Assembly: GCA_934772045.1 (NCBI GenBank)
Contig: CAKVMH010000003.1
Span: 62,001-126,000 of the forward strand
Origin: an uncultured Clostridia bacterium
GTDB taxonomy: Bacteria > Bacillota > Clostridia > Christensenellales > UBA1242
Reading direction: 5' to 3'
Length of the DNA stretch: 64,000 nucleotides
A model generated the notes under the pieces. It ran no database searches, was not told the origin of the DNA, and was given only the letters and a program-made list of their open reading frames with translations. Both the position numbers and the translations under genes were made by a program. This document shows, piece after piece, positions 26,853-35,431 of this stretch. Every line of letters starts with the position of its first letter. Positions within the stretch are counted from its first letter, which is position 1.

Positions 26853-27293
26853 ATGAGTATATTTAACAAAAAGGTTTTGTCCACTATTGTTTATTATAGT
26901 TTGGTAGTTTTAGCAATTGCGTCTGCAGGCTTTTTCGTTTTTGCTTTGATTGTTAAAGATATACCTTTATGGGTATGGGCAAAAATCGTTTACTATGTTT
27001 GGGTGGGCTTGCTTATAGGCGCGGTTGTGTTTGACATTGTCTGCACGAATACACATGAAGCAAAAACTATTTCTGGTTTTATTATTTATGTGCTTAGCGT
27101 TTTGTGTGTTGCAATGACAATCATTTTATATTGCATGAAAGCAACCAGCACAGGCTTACCAGTCGATTTGTTCAACCTTTATTTGTCAACCGCAATCATT
27201 TCATTTATGACCACGGGTTACACAATTGCAACTTGGTGTGTTGGCGAAGCATTAGTTGAACATGCCAGTGCGGAAGAAAGCATTGAAAAATAA
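26853..27293 (+). CDS. Hypothetical four-helix membrane protein
   Basis: 146 residues with four predicted membrane helices (about 12-34, 40-64, 72-92 and 104-130). No recognised motif. Excellent SD (TAGGAGGT) 6 bases before the ATG. It stands 133 bases after the Ca2+ ATPase gene and probably has its own promoter. Confidence 0.7.
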   Translation: MSIFNKKVLSTIVYYSLVVLAIASAGFFVFALIVKDIPLWVWAKIVYYVWVGLLIGAVVFDIVCTNTHEAKTISGFIIYVLSVLCVAMTIILYCMKATSTGLPVDLFNLYLSTAIISFMTTGYTIATWCVGEALVEHASAEESIEK

Positions 27294-27310
27294 TTATTAA
27301 TGCAATTTTA

Positions 27311-27396
27311 AAAAAAGCACCTAAACATTGCTGTTTTAAATGTTAATTTAAACTTAAAGTCAATTTAAAACTAAAGTAAAATTTAGGTGTTTTTTA
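27311..27396. terminator. Possible long-loop terminator between convergent genes
   Basis: AGCACCTAAA and TTTAGGTGTTTTTT can pair around a loop of roughly 56 bases. Suitable for the convergent pair at 27293 and 27482, but the large loop makes it uncertain. Confidence 0.4.
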
Positions 27397-27481
27397 TTGT
27401 GTTAACAGCAAATTATATTTTTATTAAAAACGGTTTTATTTACAACAATTTACATTGATACAAAATGTGCAATCAATTTTT

Positions 27482-28201
27482 TTATAATGTCCAACCGCCG
27501 TCAACACGGATAATTTGCCCGGTTATAAAACTTGCTTTGTCACTAATTAAAAACTCAACAAGGTTTGCAACATCTTTTGGTTTGCCTATGCGTGACATAG
27601 GTGTTTCGTCAACAATCTCTGCAATGTCGGGTTTTGAATACATTTTATTCATCTTTGTGTCAATAAACCCAGGGCAGACTGCATTAACCGTTATTCCACT
27701 AAACCCAAGTTCTTTTGCAAGTGATAAAGTGAAACTGTTTATTGCGCCTTTGCTGGCACTGTACAAACTTTCCATGCTGGCGCCCACAACACCCCAAATT
27801 GACGAGATGTTAACAATGCGTCCATATTTTTCACTTATCATATGTTTAGCAACAAATTTAGTGGTGTTAACAACGCTTTTAAAATTGTTGTTTAATATGT
27901 AATCATAATCAGCTTCGGTGCAGTCTTGTATCAATTTATTTATGCTCACACCGGCGCAGTTAATTAAGCAATCAATTTTTTTATGCTTGGCAATTATTTC
28001 TTCCACTAAAAATTTAACATTGTTAGTGTTGGTTAAATCACATTTATAAATTTCAATTTCACAACCTTTCAATTTATTTTGCAATTCTTTTAATGGTTTT
28101 TCATTATTGTTGTAAATTAAAAATAATCTGTTTTTTGCAAGTTGTTTTGCGATCGCTAAACCAATGTCGCCACTTGCACCTGTAATTAAAATATTTTTCA
28201 T
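27482..28201 (-). CDS. fabG: FabG-like short-chain dehydrogenase/reductase
   Basis: 239 residues, classical SDR: TGASGDIG cofactor loop near residues 7-14, NCAGV, catalytic Ser in VNISSIWG, Y-S-A-S-K (catalytic Tyr and Lys), and NAVCPGFIDTKM. Closest in style to 3-oxoacyl-ACP reductase (FabG), which reduces 3-oxoacyl-ACP with NADPH in fatty acid synthesis, but a different SDR substrate is possible as no other fab gene is adjacent (acpP is at 45722). No SD; the promoter -10 ends 6 bases before the ATG, so a leaderless mRNA is likely. Confidence 0.85.
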   Translation of the reverse strand: MKNILITGASGDIGLAIAKQLAKNRLFLIYNNNEKPLKELQNKLKGCEIEIYKCDLTNTNNVKFLVEEIIAKHKKIDCLINCAGVSINKLIQDCTEADYDYILNNNFKSVVNTTKFVAKHMISEKYGRIVNISSIWGVVGASMESLYSASKGAINSFTLSLAKELGFSGITVNAVCPGFIDTKMNKMYSKPDIAEIVDETPMSRIGKPKDVANLVEFLISDKASFITGQIIRVDGGWTL

Positions 28202-28207
28202 AATTTT

Positions 28208-28236
28208 ATTTTAACATATTTTTTTAATATTTTCAA
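28208..28236 (-). promoter_or_regulatory. Leaderless-type promoter of the fabG-like gene
   Basis: Minus strand TTGAAA (28231-28236), 17-base spacer ending TGT (extended -10), TAAAAT (28208-28213), then 6 bases to the ATG. Confidence 0.65.
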
Positions 28237-28463
28237 TTGTTTACAAATAATAAAAATTTTTAAGCCTTAATACTATTTTAAAAATTTTTAAATAAATATT
28301 GATTTTTATTGTTTTTCTGCAAATTTTTGTTAAATTTTTAAAATTTTTTAATTTTTTTATTGTTTTTTATTTCAAAACTTAAAATTTTTAAATTGTTTTC
28401 TTTAAAATTATTTGACATCAAAAATATAATTTTGTAAAATTTTCTATGTTAAGGAGATGAATT

Positions 28464-28778
28464 ATGGCAGAAAAAAAGACAAACAAAACAACAAAAAGCA
28501 ACACAAAATCATCTGGCGGTTGGGGCTTAAATAAAATTTCGTTGTACATAATTGTTGCAGTTGCATTGCTTTATTTGGTTTCACTTGTCCTTTCATTGGT
28601 TGGTGTTAACTTTAAAATAGTTGTGGCATTGCAAGGCTTGGCAACAGCAATTATGATTTGTATTGTTGCAGTTTTGGCATGGCGTTATGTTGCAAAAAAA
28701 CCAGCAGTTTGGAAAGTTTTATATATCCTTTGCTTGTTGGTTGTTATTGCTGGCGTTATCATACCATTGGTTAAATAA
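28464..28778 (+). CDS. Small three-helix membrane protein
   Basis: 104 residues: a basic, Thr/Lys/Asn-rich cytoplasmic head (1-24) then three hydrophobic helices (about 27-50, 52-70, 80-102). SD AAGGAG. Not recognised. The 260 bases before it are extremely AT-rich with no gene. A similar small membrane protein stands alone at 15403. Confidence 0.7.
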   Translation: MAEKKTNKTTKSNTKSSGGWGLNKISLYIIVAVALLYLVSLVLSLVGVNFKIVVALQGLATAIMICIVAVLAWRYVAKKPAVWKVLYILCLLVVIAGVIIPLVK

Positions 28779-28798
28779 TTAAATTATAGGTGGTAATT

Positions 28799-28902
28799 AA
28801 ACCAATTTACTTCGCTTTTGCTCATAAATTTGGTTTGTTGTATTCAGAATAAACCAATTTATTTCACCATTGTTCATAAATTTGGTTTGTTGTATCCACA
28901 AT
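28799..28902. repeat. Two tandem 52-base units, each an inverted repeat
   Basis: Units 28799-28850 and 28851-28902 share most bases. Within each, AAACCAATTTA near the start pairs with TAAATTTGGTTT further on, so each unit can form its own hairpin. Purpose unknown; a terminator-like hairpin follows. Confidence 0.7.
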
Positions 28903-28903
28903 A

Positions 28904-28935
28904 AAGCGCACGAATTGTTGTTGTGTGCTTTTTTT
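28904..28935 (+). terminator. Terminator after the small membrane protein gene
   Basis: AAGCGCAC paired with GTGTGCTT (one G-U pair), followed by T7. Confidence 0.7.
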
Positions 28936-29003
28936 ATTGGCGCGTCTTTTAGGTATGCTAATCGCAAATTAACAACAAAAAAAATTAGTTGGTTGTTTAT
29001 CAA

Positions 29004-29032
29004 TTGACATGAAGGCTGTTTGATTGTATAAT
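29004..29032 (+). promoter_or_regulatory. Promoter of the 29041-32682 operon, leaderless type
   Basis: Consensus TTGACA (29004-29009), 17-base spacer, TATAAT (29027-29032); only 8 bases, without an SD, separate it from the ATG at 29041. Confidence 0.8.
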
Positions 29033-29040
29033 ATGTTGAT

Positions 29041-29871
29041 ATGAAGAAAGTTTTTAAGATAGTCTTAATCGTATTGTTATGTGTTGCTGTCGCTGGCGGG
29101 ACAGGCTATCTATTTTATATCAATATGGATAAGTCGGTTTCCGTTTTCAATTCAGTTAATGAATTTGTTTTGGGCTCGGAAAGGAAACAGTTAAGGAACG
29201 ATATTTCAAAAGTCGGCTCAACTGGTGGCAACAGGTTTAATTTGCTTTTAGATGTTTATGATGATTTAAATGATATTTCATTTAATTTGAACGCGTATTT
29301 AGTCAATTATTCAAACAGAAGTTCAGAATCTAAGTTAGCAAAAAAGATTTCCACATTAACAAGTGAACAATCCACATTGGAAAATATGGCTGATGAATAT
29401 TTTGTAAAGTCCCAAAATACGCAATTTAACAAGGTTGCGGGCGCAGATGATTTTTACGAGGCATTGGCAAATTATTTGGTTAACTATGCAAATTTTGTTA
29501 ACGAATTAAAAGCAAAAGTTTTAACACAAATTTCATCTTCAAACATCGATTTAAAATTTTCAGTATTTGATGTTTATCTCAATGTTGTTGCAAACGATTT
29601 ATCGACAGTTAAAGCAAACACAACCAATAATTTTGACAACATTAATTATATGGTTAAACGCTTTTCATTACAAAATGGCTACATTAAAACCATTGACGCT
29701 GACGGAAGTTTTGGACAAACCACAAACAAATTCATTTCTACATACAACAAATGCAATAAAGAAATGTTTGCAAAACACCTTGCAACCAATGTTGCCACAG
29801 CAACTGAAAGTTCAACGTCGGTTGAATTGATTGCAAGTTATAGGCTTAAAACTTTGATAGGAGCAATTTAA
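29041..29871 (+). CDS. Membrane-anchored extracytoplasmic protein, unknown function
   Basis: 276 residues. One N-terminal membrane helix (about 5-27), then a helical extracytoplasmic domain rich in Asn, Ser and Thr. No catalytic motif and no family recognised. It heads a three-gene run: a lipoprotein gene begins 2 bases after its stop and gltX follows, so the three are likely co-transcribed. Confidence 0.75.
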   Translation: MKKVFKIVLIVLLCVAVAGGTGYLFYINMDKSVSVFNSVNEFVLGSERKQLRNDISKVGSTGGNRFNLLLDVYDDLNDISFNLNAYLVNYSNRSSESKLAKKISTLTSEQSTLENMADEYFVKSQNTQFNKVAGADDFYEALANYLVNYANFVNELKAKVLTQISSSNIDLKFSVFDVYLNVVANDLSTVKANTTNNFDNINYMVKRFSLQNGYIKTIDADGSFGQTTNKFISTYNKCNKEMFAKHLATNVATATESSTSVELIASYRLKTLIGAI

Positions 29872-29873
29872 GA

Positions 29874-31010
29874 ATGAAAAAATTTTGGGCTGGTTTAATG
29901 ATTTGCGCAATTGCGTTGTTAGGCGTAATAAATTTTTCCGCGTGCAGTAAAAAAGCAAATTTTGATTTGTCTAACCTAAAAAAGGATTATGAAACAATTT
30001 TAGACGGTTGCACATCGGCAAGCATTTCAGGCGGTCAAATTTTTTTTGATTATACGATTTATAAAAATCAGCAACAACAACCATACTTTGAAACTGTTGT
30101 AAATACAGTTGCACCTTACACAAGGCTTGTGGACTTTTACAATCCATTTTTGGAAAATTGTATGAGTTTTGCTTACAGTTACATGGACGTATGCTCAACA
30201 TCAACAATTAAAGTTGATAAAGACACAAAAAATCGCATTGATACTGACCTTAACGATTTAAAAATTGCACTCATAGCAGTTGATAATAACACCACAACTT
30301 TGGCAGAAAATGTTGACACTGTTGCCAAGAGTAGTGAAGTGGACTACAATACACGTATTTGTGAATACGCATATAGGCAATTGTTCAGCGCGTATAACAC
30401 TTTGTTTGAAAAGGCTTTAAATTTTAGTTATGACATTTCAAATTTGTATTTTAACCACGCACTTTCAAACTCAGTTGTGGATTACTCAAATGTTAACATC
30501 GAACAATTTGACGCAAGCAAAGCAGTTGTAAATTTGAAGAGTAAAACAGATTACCAAGTTTTAAATTTAACACGCTCATATTTCAACACACATATCAAAG
30601 GGGAGGGTTTAACCACAACTTTGACAACCAAAGTTTCAAGCGGATACCCTAAAATGGACAGTTCGTTTGATAGTTATAAAGCAAAAATCGCAAGTGTTAG
30701 TTTAGACAGCACATTTTTAGAAAATTTGTCCGCTAAAATGACAGCAATTAATGAGGATAGCGCATTGAAACAATCTTTTTATGAAGAAAGTGTCAACATG
30801 TCAAACATTGAACTTATCATGAAAAACGATTTATCAATTTACGAAACAGCATTGAATGAAATTGTGTATTTAGATACAAAATCAAACCCTAACGCAACAA
30901 CATATGAATTGTTTTGTGTTAAAATGATTGAAGACCATAACTATATTGTTGACGAATACAATAAAGTTTTGGTTAGAATTATTAACATTATAAATAATGC
31001 AGGAGTATAG
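29874..31010 (+). CDS. Lipoprotein, unknown function
   Basis: 378 residues with a lipoprotein signal (lipobox FSAC, Cys25), and a long, mostly helical exported domain. Starts 2 bases after the upstream gene, with SD GGAGCAATTTAAG. Its helical, Asn/Thr-rich style resembles the protein at 29041, so the two may work as a pair at the cell surface. Not recognised. Confidence 0.75.
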   Translation: MKKFWAGLMICAIALLGVINFSACSKKANFDLSNLKKDYETILDGCTSASISGGQIFFDYTIYKNQQQQPYFETVVNTVAPYTRLVDFYNPFLENCMSFAYSYMDVCSTSTIKVDKDTKNRIDTDLNDLKIALIAVDNNTTTLAENVDTVAKSSEVDYNTRICEYAYRQLFSAYNTLFEKALNFSYDISNLYFNHALSNSVVDYSNVNIEQFDASKAVVNLKSKTDYQVLNLTRSYFNTHIKGEGLTTTLTTKVSSGYPKMDSSFDSYKAKIASVSLDSTFLENLSAKMTAINEDSALKQSFYEESVNMSNIELIMKNDLSIYETALNEIVYLDTKSNPNATTYELFCVKMIEDHNYIVDEYNKVLVRIINIINNAGV

Positions 31011-31011
31011 A

Positions 31012-32682
31012 ATGACAGAAAAAGAATACGCTGAATTGGCAGATTTGTTGTATCCTAACACTTTGGATACAACTTTTTACATGAACAAATATAAGCCACG
31101 TAACTCGGCTGGCGAAGTTACGCGTTTGGCACCCAGCCCAACAGGCTACCTTCACATTGGTCAACTTTATCAAGCAGTTATGCATTCATCATTGGCACGC
31201 GAAACAAATGGCATTTTCTACCTTCGTTTAGAAGACACGGACAACAAGCGTGAAGTTGAAAACGCAGGGCAAATTGCCTACGATATGTTACTAAAATTTG
31301 GGCTTGTTGCAGATGAAGGCTATCGCGGTGACAAATTGCCAGAGATTGGCGAGTATGGTCCTTATGTTCAATCTAAAAGGCTTGAAATTTACCATTCATT
31401 TGCACATGAATTGGTTAAAATTGGCAGGGCATTCCCATGCTTTTGTGGGGCATTGGCAGATAAAGCAGAAATATTAAAAAAGCGTGAAGAAGAGTTGGAA
31501 GAAAGTTCTGATTTGGAAGTGAAAGACCCATGTAGAGATTTAACACTTGACCAAATTAAGGCTAACTTAAAAGCAAACAAACCTTTTGCTTTAAGGTTAA
31601 GGTCAATGGGCGACCCAAACAAAACTCATTTAGTTAAAGATTACATTAAAGGCGAAAAACAAGTGCGCGAAAACGCAAAAGACGATGTGCTTATAAAATC
31701 AAATGGCATTCCAGTTTACGCCTTTGCGCATGTTGTGGACGACACACTTATGGGCACAACAACTGTAATTCGTGGGCAGGAATGGTTCCAATCTTTGCCA
31801 GTGCACCTTGAATTGTCTAGGGCTTTTGGGCTTAAACCATTTAAATATGCCCACACACCTAACATTTGCGTGTTAGATGAAAACGGCAACAAGCGTAAAA
31901 TTAGCAAGCGTAAGGACGCTTTTGCAGATGTAAGGTTTTTCCTTAAAAAAGGCTATCCAACAACGTCTGTTATTGAGTATTTAATGAACTTATTAAATAG
32001 CGATTTTGAATTGTGGCGCAAACAAAACCCAACTTTGCCATACACACAATTTCAATTCAGCTTAAAAAAGGTTGGCGTCACAAACCCAATGTTTGACTTT
32101 GCAAAAATTAATGACATTTCAAAAACAATCATTTCACGTATGACAGCGGAAGAAGTTTATGAAAATGCGCTTGATTGGGCAAAAGAATGGGATAATTTAG
32201 CATATGAAACCATTTGTGCAAACAAAGGTAATTTACTGAAAGTTTTGTCAATCGACCGCGGTGGTGAACGCCCTAGGAAAGACATCACTTTTTATAGTGA
32301 AATTTTAGATTTATACAATTATGTTTTGCCATCATTTAACCCAGATTTACAAAACATCAACTATGGTGCAGTTAAACGCGGTAATTTGGTAGAATTTTTG
32401 AAAGAATACACAAACAATTACACCGAAAAGGAAGACAATCAAGCATGGTTTGAAAATTTGAAGCAGATTGCAGACAGGCATTTGTTTGTGGACAACAAAA
32501 CATATAAACAAAACCCAGATGCTTACGCTGGTAGCGTTAGTGACTGTGCAAAATTTGTGCGCATTGCAATAACTGGGCGCGAAAACAGCCCAGAGCTTTA
32601 CTCAATTATGAAAATTTTAGGTATTGACGAATGTAAAGCCCGCCTAAACAAATTAATTGATACAATTTCAGCCGGTTTGTAA
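31012..32682 (+). CDS. gltX: Glutamyl-tRNA synthetase
   Basis: 556 residues from ATG 31012 (SD GCAGGAG; one base after the lipoprotein stop). Class I: HIGH-type GYLHIGQLYQ within APSPTGYLHIG, LRLEDTDNKREVENA, FPCFCG, and KMSKS-type KRKISKRKDA. Longer than the 470-490-residue bacterial form, with additional sequence in the helical C-terminal anticodon-binding part; such long GltX forms are common in Clostridia. Charges tRNA-Glu. Being last in an operon behind two exported proteins is unusual. Confidence 0.93.
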   Translation: MTEKEYAELADLLYPNTLDTTFYMNKYKPRNSAGEVTRLAPSPTGYLHIGQLYQAVMHSSLARETNGIFYLRLEDTDNKREVENAGQIAYDMLLKFGLVADEGYRGDKLPEIGEYGPYVQSKRLEIYHSFAHELVKIGRAFPCFCGALADKAEILKKREEELEESSDLEVKDPCRDLTLDQIKANLKANKPFALRLRSMGDPNKTHLVKDYIKGEKQVRENAKDDVLIKSNGIPVYAFAHVVDDTLMGTTTVIRGQEWFQSLPVHLELSRAFGLKPFKYAHTPNICVLDENGNKRKISKRKDAFADVRFFLKKGYPTTSVIEYLMNLLNSDFELWRKQNPTLPYTQFQFSLKKVGVTNPMFDFAKINDISKTIISRMTAEEVYENALDWAKEWDNLAYETICANKGNLLKVLSIDRGGERPRKDITFYSEILDLYNYVLPSFNPDLQNINYGAVKRGNLVEFLKEYTNNYTEKEDNQAWFENLKQIADRHLFVDNKTYKQNPDAYAGSVSDCAKFVRIAITGRENSPELYSIMKILGIDECKARLNKLIDTISAGL

Positions 32683-32854
32683 AGTAATTTTGTAAAGTGT
32701 AATTGTTTAAATTTATATTTAGTTTTAAACAATTAATTGAAATGACTTAAATAACTTAAAGAAAAGAAATGGATTGTAAAATTAAAAAATTATTAAAATT
32801 CATTTCTTTTTTTGTGGGTTTGTTGCTACAATGTAATTAGATTAAGGGGGAAAT

Positions 32855-33379
32855 ATGCCAACGAAAAAGACTGCAAGTAAAGTAACTTCAAAGGCAAAAT
32901 TAAATATAGATTTGGGCGAAGATGAAAGCCCAAAAAGGAAAGGTGGGCGCACAAGCAAACGCATGCAGAAAAAGGCTGTGAAAACAATCAAAAAATTTAA
33001 ACCTATGGCAATTATTCTGGCTGTGTTGTTTTTAGCAATCGGTGTTGGTGGCGGTTGGTTTGCAACAAAAATGATTTGTAAAAACGACTGTTTTACACTC
33101 ATCGGCAACGATGAATTAGCTATGGAAGTCGATGCACCATATTATGACCAAGGTGTTAAAATAATTGCATTTGGCAAAGATGTTAAAGATAGTGTTGAAA
33201 TTGACATAAATTTAACAAAAAACACGGATGGCAGTTACACATCGCATGAAGAAGGCACATTCTACATTAGGTATAAGTCAACTTGTTTTAAATACGGCAA
33301 ACTTTTTAAAGTGGAAAAGGTGCGCTTAATTACTTTCGACCAACCAAAAGACATCGATGCTGAAACTGAGCTAGGTTAA
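32855..33379 (+). CDS. Basic-tailed single-pass membrane protein, unknown
   Basis: 174 residues. A highly basic cytoplasmic N-terminus (1-48, many Lys/Arg), one membrane helix (about 50-72, AIILAVLFLAIGVGGGWF), and an exported beta-rich domain of about 100 residues. Promoter-like TACAAT at 32828 and strong SD AGGGGG. It is followed 10 bases later by the MBL-fold gene, suggesting a functional pair. Confidence 0.7.
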   Translation: MPTKKTASKVTSKAKLNIDLGEDESPKRKGGRTSKRMQKKAVKTIKKFKPMAIILAVLFLAIGVGGGWFATKMICKNDCFTLIGNDELAMEVDAPYYDQGVKIIAFGKDVKDSVEIDINLTKNTDGSYTSHEEGTFYIRYKSTCFKYGKLFKVEKVRLITFDQPKDIDAETELG

Positions 33380-33389
33380 AGGGGGATTT

Positions 33390-34532
33390 ATGAAGAAAAA
33401 ATCATTAAACATTTTACTTTGTATTTTAACACTTGTCTTGGGCGTGCTGGGTGGCGCGTTTGGTTTTACATATGTCACAATTCCAGACACCGACGCCTTA
33501 ATTGTTGGTGAAGAAACATATTATTCTTACAACACGAACGACACAATAACCACAAGCAAACTCACTGGCGAAGCAGGGGAATTGTCCATTCATTTCCTTG
33601 AACTCGGCAACAAATATACTGGCGACTGCACCTACATTAAATATGGCGATGTCGACATTTTAATCGACTGCGGTTCAAAGGCAAGCAGTGTGGCAACTGT
33701 TTCAAATTACCTTAACAAATTTATCACAGACGGCAAAATTGAATATGTAATTGTAACCCATGCACACATGGATCATTACGCAGGCTTTGCAACAAGCGGA
33801 AAAGTTAAAGGCATTTTTGACCTTTACGAGTGCGAAAACATCATAGATTTCGGCACTGCCACAAACCAACAAACAACAAGCAAAACTTACAACAATTACA
33901 TAACAAAACGCCAAAAAGAAATCGATGAAGGCGCAAACCATTTTGAGGCATCAACAGTAAGGCAAGGGAACAACAAAGTTTACACAATCGACGAAAATTT
34001 TAAGTTCGAAATCCTTTACAATTACTATTACAACAACAAGGCCAAAACTGAAAATGATTATTCAGTTTGCACACTTTTCACACACAACAACAAAAATTTC
34101 CTTTTCACTGGCGACCTTGAAAAGGACGGTGAAGATAGGCTTGTGGATAACAACACACTGCCAGAAGTAAATTTGTTTAAGGCTGGTCACCATGGCAGTA
34201 AAACATCATCAAACGAAAAATTGTTAAGCACAATAAAACCAAAAATTGTGTGTGTTTGCTGTTGTGCGGGAAGCAGTGAATACACTTCCACCAATATAAA
34301 CCAATTTCCAACCCAAGCGTTCATTGACCGCGTAAGTTTATACACAATTTATGTTTACGTAACCACACTTTGCATTGATTATGACAACAACGAATATACA
34401 TCAATGAATGGCAATATAACAGTCATTTCTCGCTTAAACGAAGAAGATGTGTCAATGGACTTTTCAAACAATTCCACACCATTAAAAGACACCGCATGGT
34501 TCAAAACAAATCGCACTTGGCCAACAAGTTAA
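33390..34532 (+). CDS. Exported MBL-fold hydrolase (ComEC C-terminal type)
   Basis: 380 residues. N-terminal signal/anchor helix (about 5-27), then a metallo-beta-lactamase fold: IDCGS, H124-x-H126-x-D128-H129 (VTHAHMDHYAG), FLFTGDLEKDGE and FKAGHHGSKTSS. The last motif is typical of the C-terminal hydrolase domain of the DNA-uptake protein ComEC and its stand-alone relatives, which likely cut DNA or phosphodiesters outside the cell. There are no ComEC membrane helices. SD AAAGGGGGA. Probably co-expressed with the membrane protein just upstream. Confidence 0.85.
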   Translation: MKKKSLNILLCILTLVLGVLGGAFGFTYVTIPDTDALIVGEETYYSYNTNDTITTSKLTGEAGELSIHFLELGNKYTGDCTYIKYGDVDILIDCGSKASSVATVSNYLNKFITDGKIEYVIVTHAHMDHYAGFATSGKVKGIFDLYECENIIDFGTATNQQTTSKTYNNYITKRQKEIDEGANHFEASTVRQGNNKVYTIDENFKFEILYNYYYNNKAKTENDYSVCTLFTHNNKNFLFTGDLEKDGEDRLVDNNTLPEVNLFKAGHHGSKTSSNEKLLSTIKPKIVCVCCCAGSSEYTSTNINQFPTQAFIDRVSLYTIYVYVTTLCIDYDNNEYTSMNGNITVISRLNEEDVSMDFSNNSTPLKDTAWFKTNRTWPTS

Positions 34533-34639
34533 CAAAAAAATGAAAGACCTTTTAGATATGTTTAAATGTTGACAATTTAAATTTAACTCGGATTTTAATG
34601 CAAAAGTATTAAAGTTGTTAAAATAATCTTTTTGAAATA

Positions 34640-34668
34640 TTGACAGCATGTTACTTTTGTGTTAATAT
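34640..34668 (+). promoter_or_regulatory. Leaderless-type promoter of the serine protease gene
   Basis: TTGACA (34640-34645), 17-base spacer ending TGT, TAATAT (34663-34668), then 8 bases to the ATG at 34677 with no SD. Confidence 0.75.
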
Positions 34669-34676
34669 ACAATGCA

Positions 34677-35387
34677 ATGAAAAAGAAAAATATTTTAATT
34701 GTGTTATTTGTTCTTGTTTCAATTGTCAGTTTTATCAGTTTAGGATTGAACATATGTTTTTTAGCCACCAAGCCCAAAAGCGCTGGTGGCATTTTTAATG
34801 TCTGTAAGGCTAGTGTTGTTGAACTTAAAGCGGAAACTGAAACTGTTGGCACAAGTTACGGGACTGGTGAAATTATAAATAAAGATGGTACGATTGTAAC
34901 TAACGCACATGTTATCACTTACAAAAAAATGGCAGAAACACTTGCTTTTGAAAATGTCTCTGTAAGGTTTTTTGATGAAGAAAATTATCGCCAAGTTGAA
35001 ATAATTAAATACGATTTAGATTTAGATATTGCAGTTCTAAAGTTAAAAGATGTAAACAGAAAATTAAAACCAATCAAATTAGGCGACGACAAAAAACTTG
35101 AAACTGGCGACACAGTGTACGCGTTGGGAAATATGAGCAATTATGGATTATCTTTAACATCTGGTATTGTAGCAATCCCACATATCAATGTTACATATAA
35201 CGAAAACACACGTAATGTTATTCAATGTGATTTAACAATTTCGGATGGTAACAGCGGTGGTGCACTTATCAACAGTAAAGGCGAACTGGTTGGTATAACT
35301 ACATTTAGGTTAAAAAACCAATCAAACAACATAATTTATGGTATTTCTTACTGTATTCCAATCAGTACAGTATTGGAATATATTTAA
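34677..35387 (+). CDS. Membrane-anchored trypsin-like serine protease
   Basis: 236 residues from ATG 34677. N-terminal anchor helix (about 5-27), then a chymotrypsin-fold protease with His78 (TNAHVIT), Asp117 (LDIAVLKL) and Ser193 (SDGNSGGALI). No PDZ domain, unlike the larger protease at 16845. The toxin gene at 35432 begins 44 bases downstream in the same direction, so the protease may be co-transcribed with the toxin locus; a role in processing the secreted toxin is possible but only inferred from position. Confidence 0.88.
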   Translation: MKKKNILIVLFVLVSIVSFISLGLNICFLATKPKSAGGIFNVCKASVVELKAETETVGTSYGTGEIINKDGTIVTNAHVITYKKMAETLAFENVSVRFFDEENYRQVEIIKYDLDLDIAVLKLKDVNRKLKPIKLGDDKKLETGDTVYALGNMSNYGLSLTSGIVAIPHINVTYNENTRNVIQCDLTISDGNSGGALINSKGELVGITTFRLKNQSNNIIYGISYCIPISTVLEYI

Positions 35388-35431
35388 AGCACCCTGTCAG
35401 TGCTTTGAATTAAAAAAATAAAGGAGGGAAA

